From an uncultured Collinsella sp. (GTDB taxonomy: Bacteria; Actinomycetota; Coriobacteriia; Coriobacteriales; Coriobacteriaceae), in contig UROA01000129.1 of assembly GCA_900549355.1 (NCBI GenBank), forward strand, positions 1 through 5,084: a stretch of 5,084 bases of DNA, given 5' to 3'. The translations under genes were made by a program, and so were the position numbers. Below the pieces are notes generated by a model. The model had not been told where the DNA came from. It searched no databases and saw nothing but the letters and a program-made list of their open reading frames with translations. Below are positions 4,807 through 5,084 of the stretch, piece by piece (within the stretch, counting starts at the first letter, position 1; the number at the start of each line of letters is the position of its first letter).

Positions 4807-5084
4807 TGGCGCAGAGCTTCGATTCCTTTACCGCCGCCCAGATCGCCGCGGGCGTTGCCGCCGGCGACTTTACCGCTACCGAGGTGGCCCAGGCCTCCCT
4901 TGCCGCTATCGAGGCGCGCGAGGGCGGGGTCCAGGCATTCCTGCAGGTGGCGCCCGAGCTCGCGCTCGAGGCCGCTGCGCGCGTGGATGCCGACCGCGCC
5001 GCAGGCAAGCCGCTGCCCCCGCTTGCAGGCGTGCCGCTGGCCATTAAGGACAACATGAACCTCGGGGGCACGCGCACCACCTGC
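4806..5084 (+). CDS. gatA: Asp-tRNA(Asn)/Glu-tRNA(Gln) amidotransferase subunit A, N-terminal part (3' end outside window)
   Basis: The first 93 codons of GatA, open to the window's end; full-length GatA is about 480-500 residues. GatA is the amidase-signature subunit that hydrolyses glutamine and passes ammonia to GatB for transamidation. The visible part has the N-terminal helices (TATEVAQASLAAIEA, residues 23-37) and then LAGVPLAIKDNMNLGG (73-88). K81 in IKDN is the lysine of the Ser-cisSer-Lys catalytic triad. The Gly/Ser-rich signature with the two serines lies past the window edge. The ATG overlaps the gatC stop by one base, and a purine-rich stretch (4787-4800, GGAGAGGGGGAGAG) inside gatC serves as its Shine-Dalgarno region. 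Confidence 0.96.
   Translation, partial: MAQSFDSFTAAQIAAGVAAGDFTATEVAQASLAAIEAREGGVQAFLQVAPELALEAAARVDADRAAGKPLPPLAGVPLAIKDNMNLGGTRTTC

Overview
The window is high-GC and reads as chromosomal housekeeping and accessory DNA from an actinobacterium-like genome. A gut Coriobacteriia member such as Collinsella is my best guess, from codon use, the gatC-gatA arrangement and the style of the intergenic repeats. That placement is inference from memory and was not searched. All six protein-coding genes are on the + strand.

Region 1 (1-1763) is the tail of a molybdenum-cofactor operon. It holds the C-terminal third of moaA (GTP 3',8-cyclase), followed four bases later by one long reading frame that fuses MoaC (cyclic pyranopterin monophosphate synthase) to MobB (a P-loop adapter for guanine-dinucleotide cofactor maturation). 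The first two steps of pterin synthesis and a late maturation protein are therefore made from adjacent, probably co-translated cistrons. A repeat-derived hairpin with a T-run probably ends the transcript.

Region 2 (1764-3300) is a single MFS exporter gene behind a leader of about 130 nt with two mutually exclusive RNA helices next to its Shine-Dalgarno site. The gene lies between two direct copies of a roughly 90-nt repeat, and the second copy starts on the MFS stop codon.

Region 3 (3301-4208) is a Cof-type HAD hydrolase with its own weak promoter-like site.

Region 4 (4209-4494) has no gene but is packed with structure: a third, shorter relative of the repeat, a 65-nt near-palindrome with a perfect 19-bp stem, a degenerate 21-nt periodic repeat, and the promoter of the next operon.

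Region 5 (4495-5084) starts the gatCA(B) operon for the tRNA-dependent amidotransferase: complete gatC and the first 93 codons of gatA.

The genes themselves are recognisable families. The least explained parts are the MoaC-MobB fusion, the interspersed repeat family, the large palindrome upstream of gatC, and the MFS leader. I saw no CRISPR, tRNA, rRNA, transposase or phage gene.
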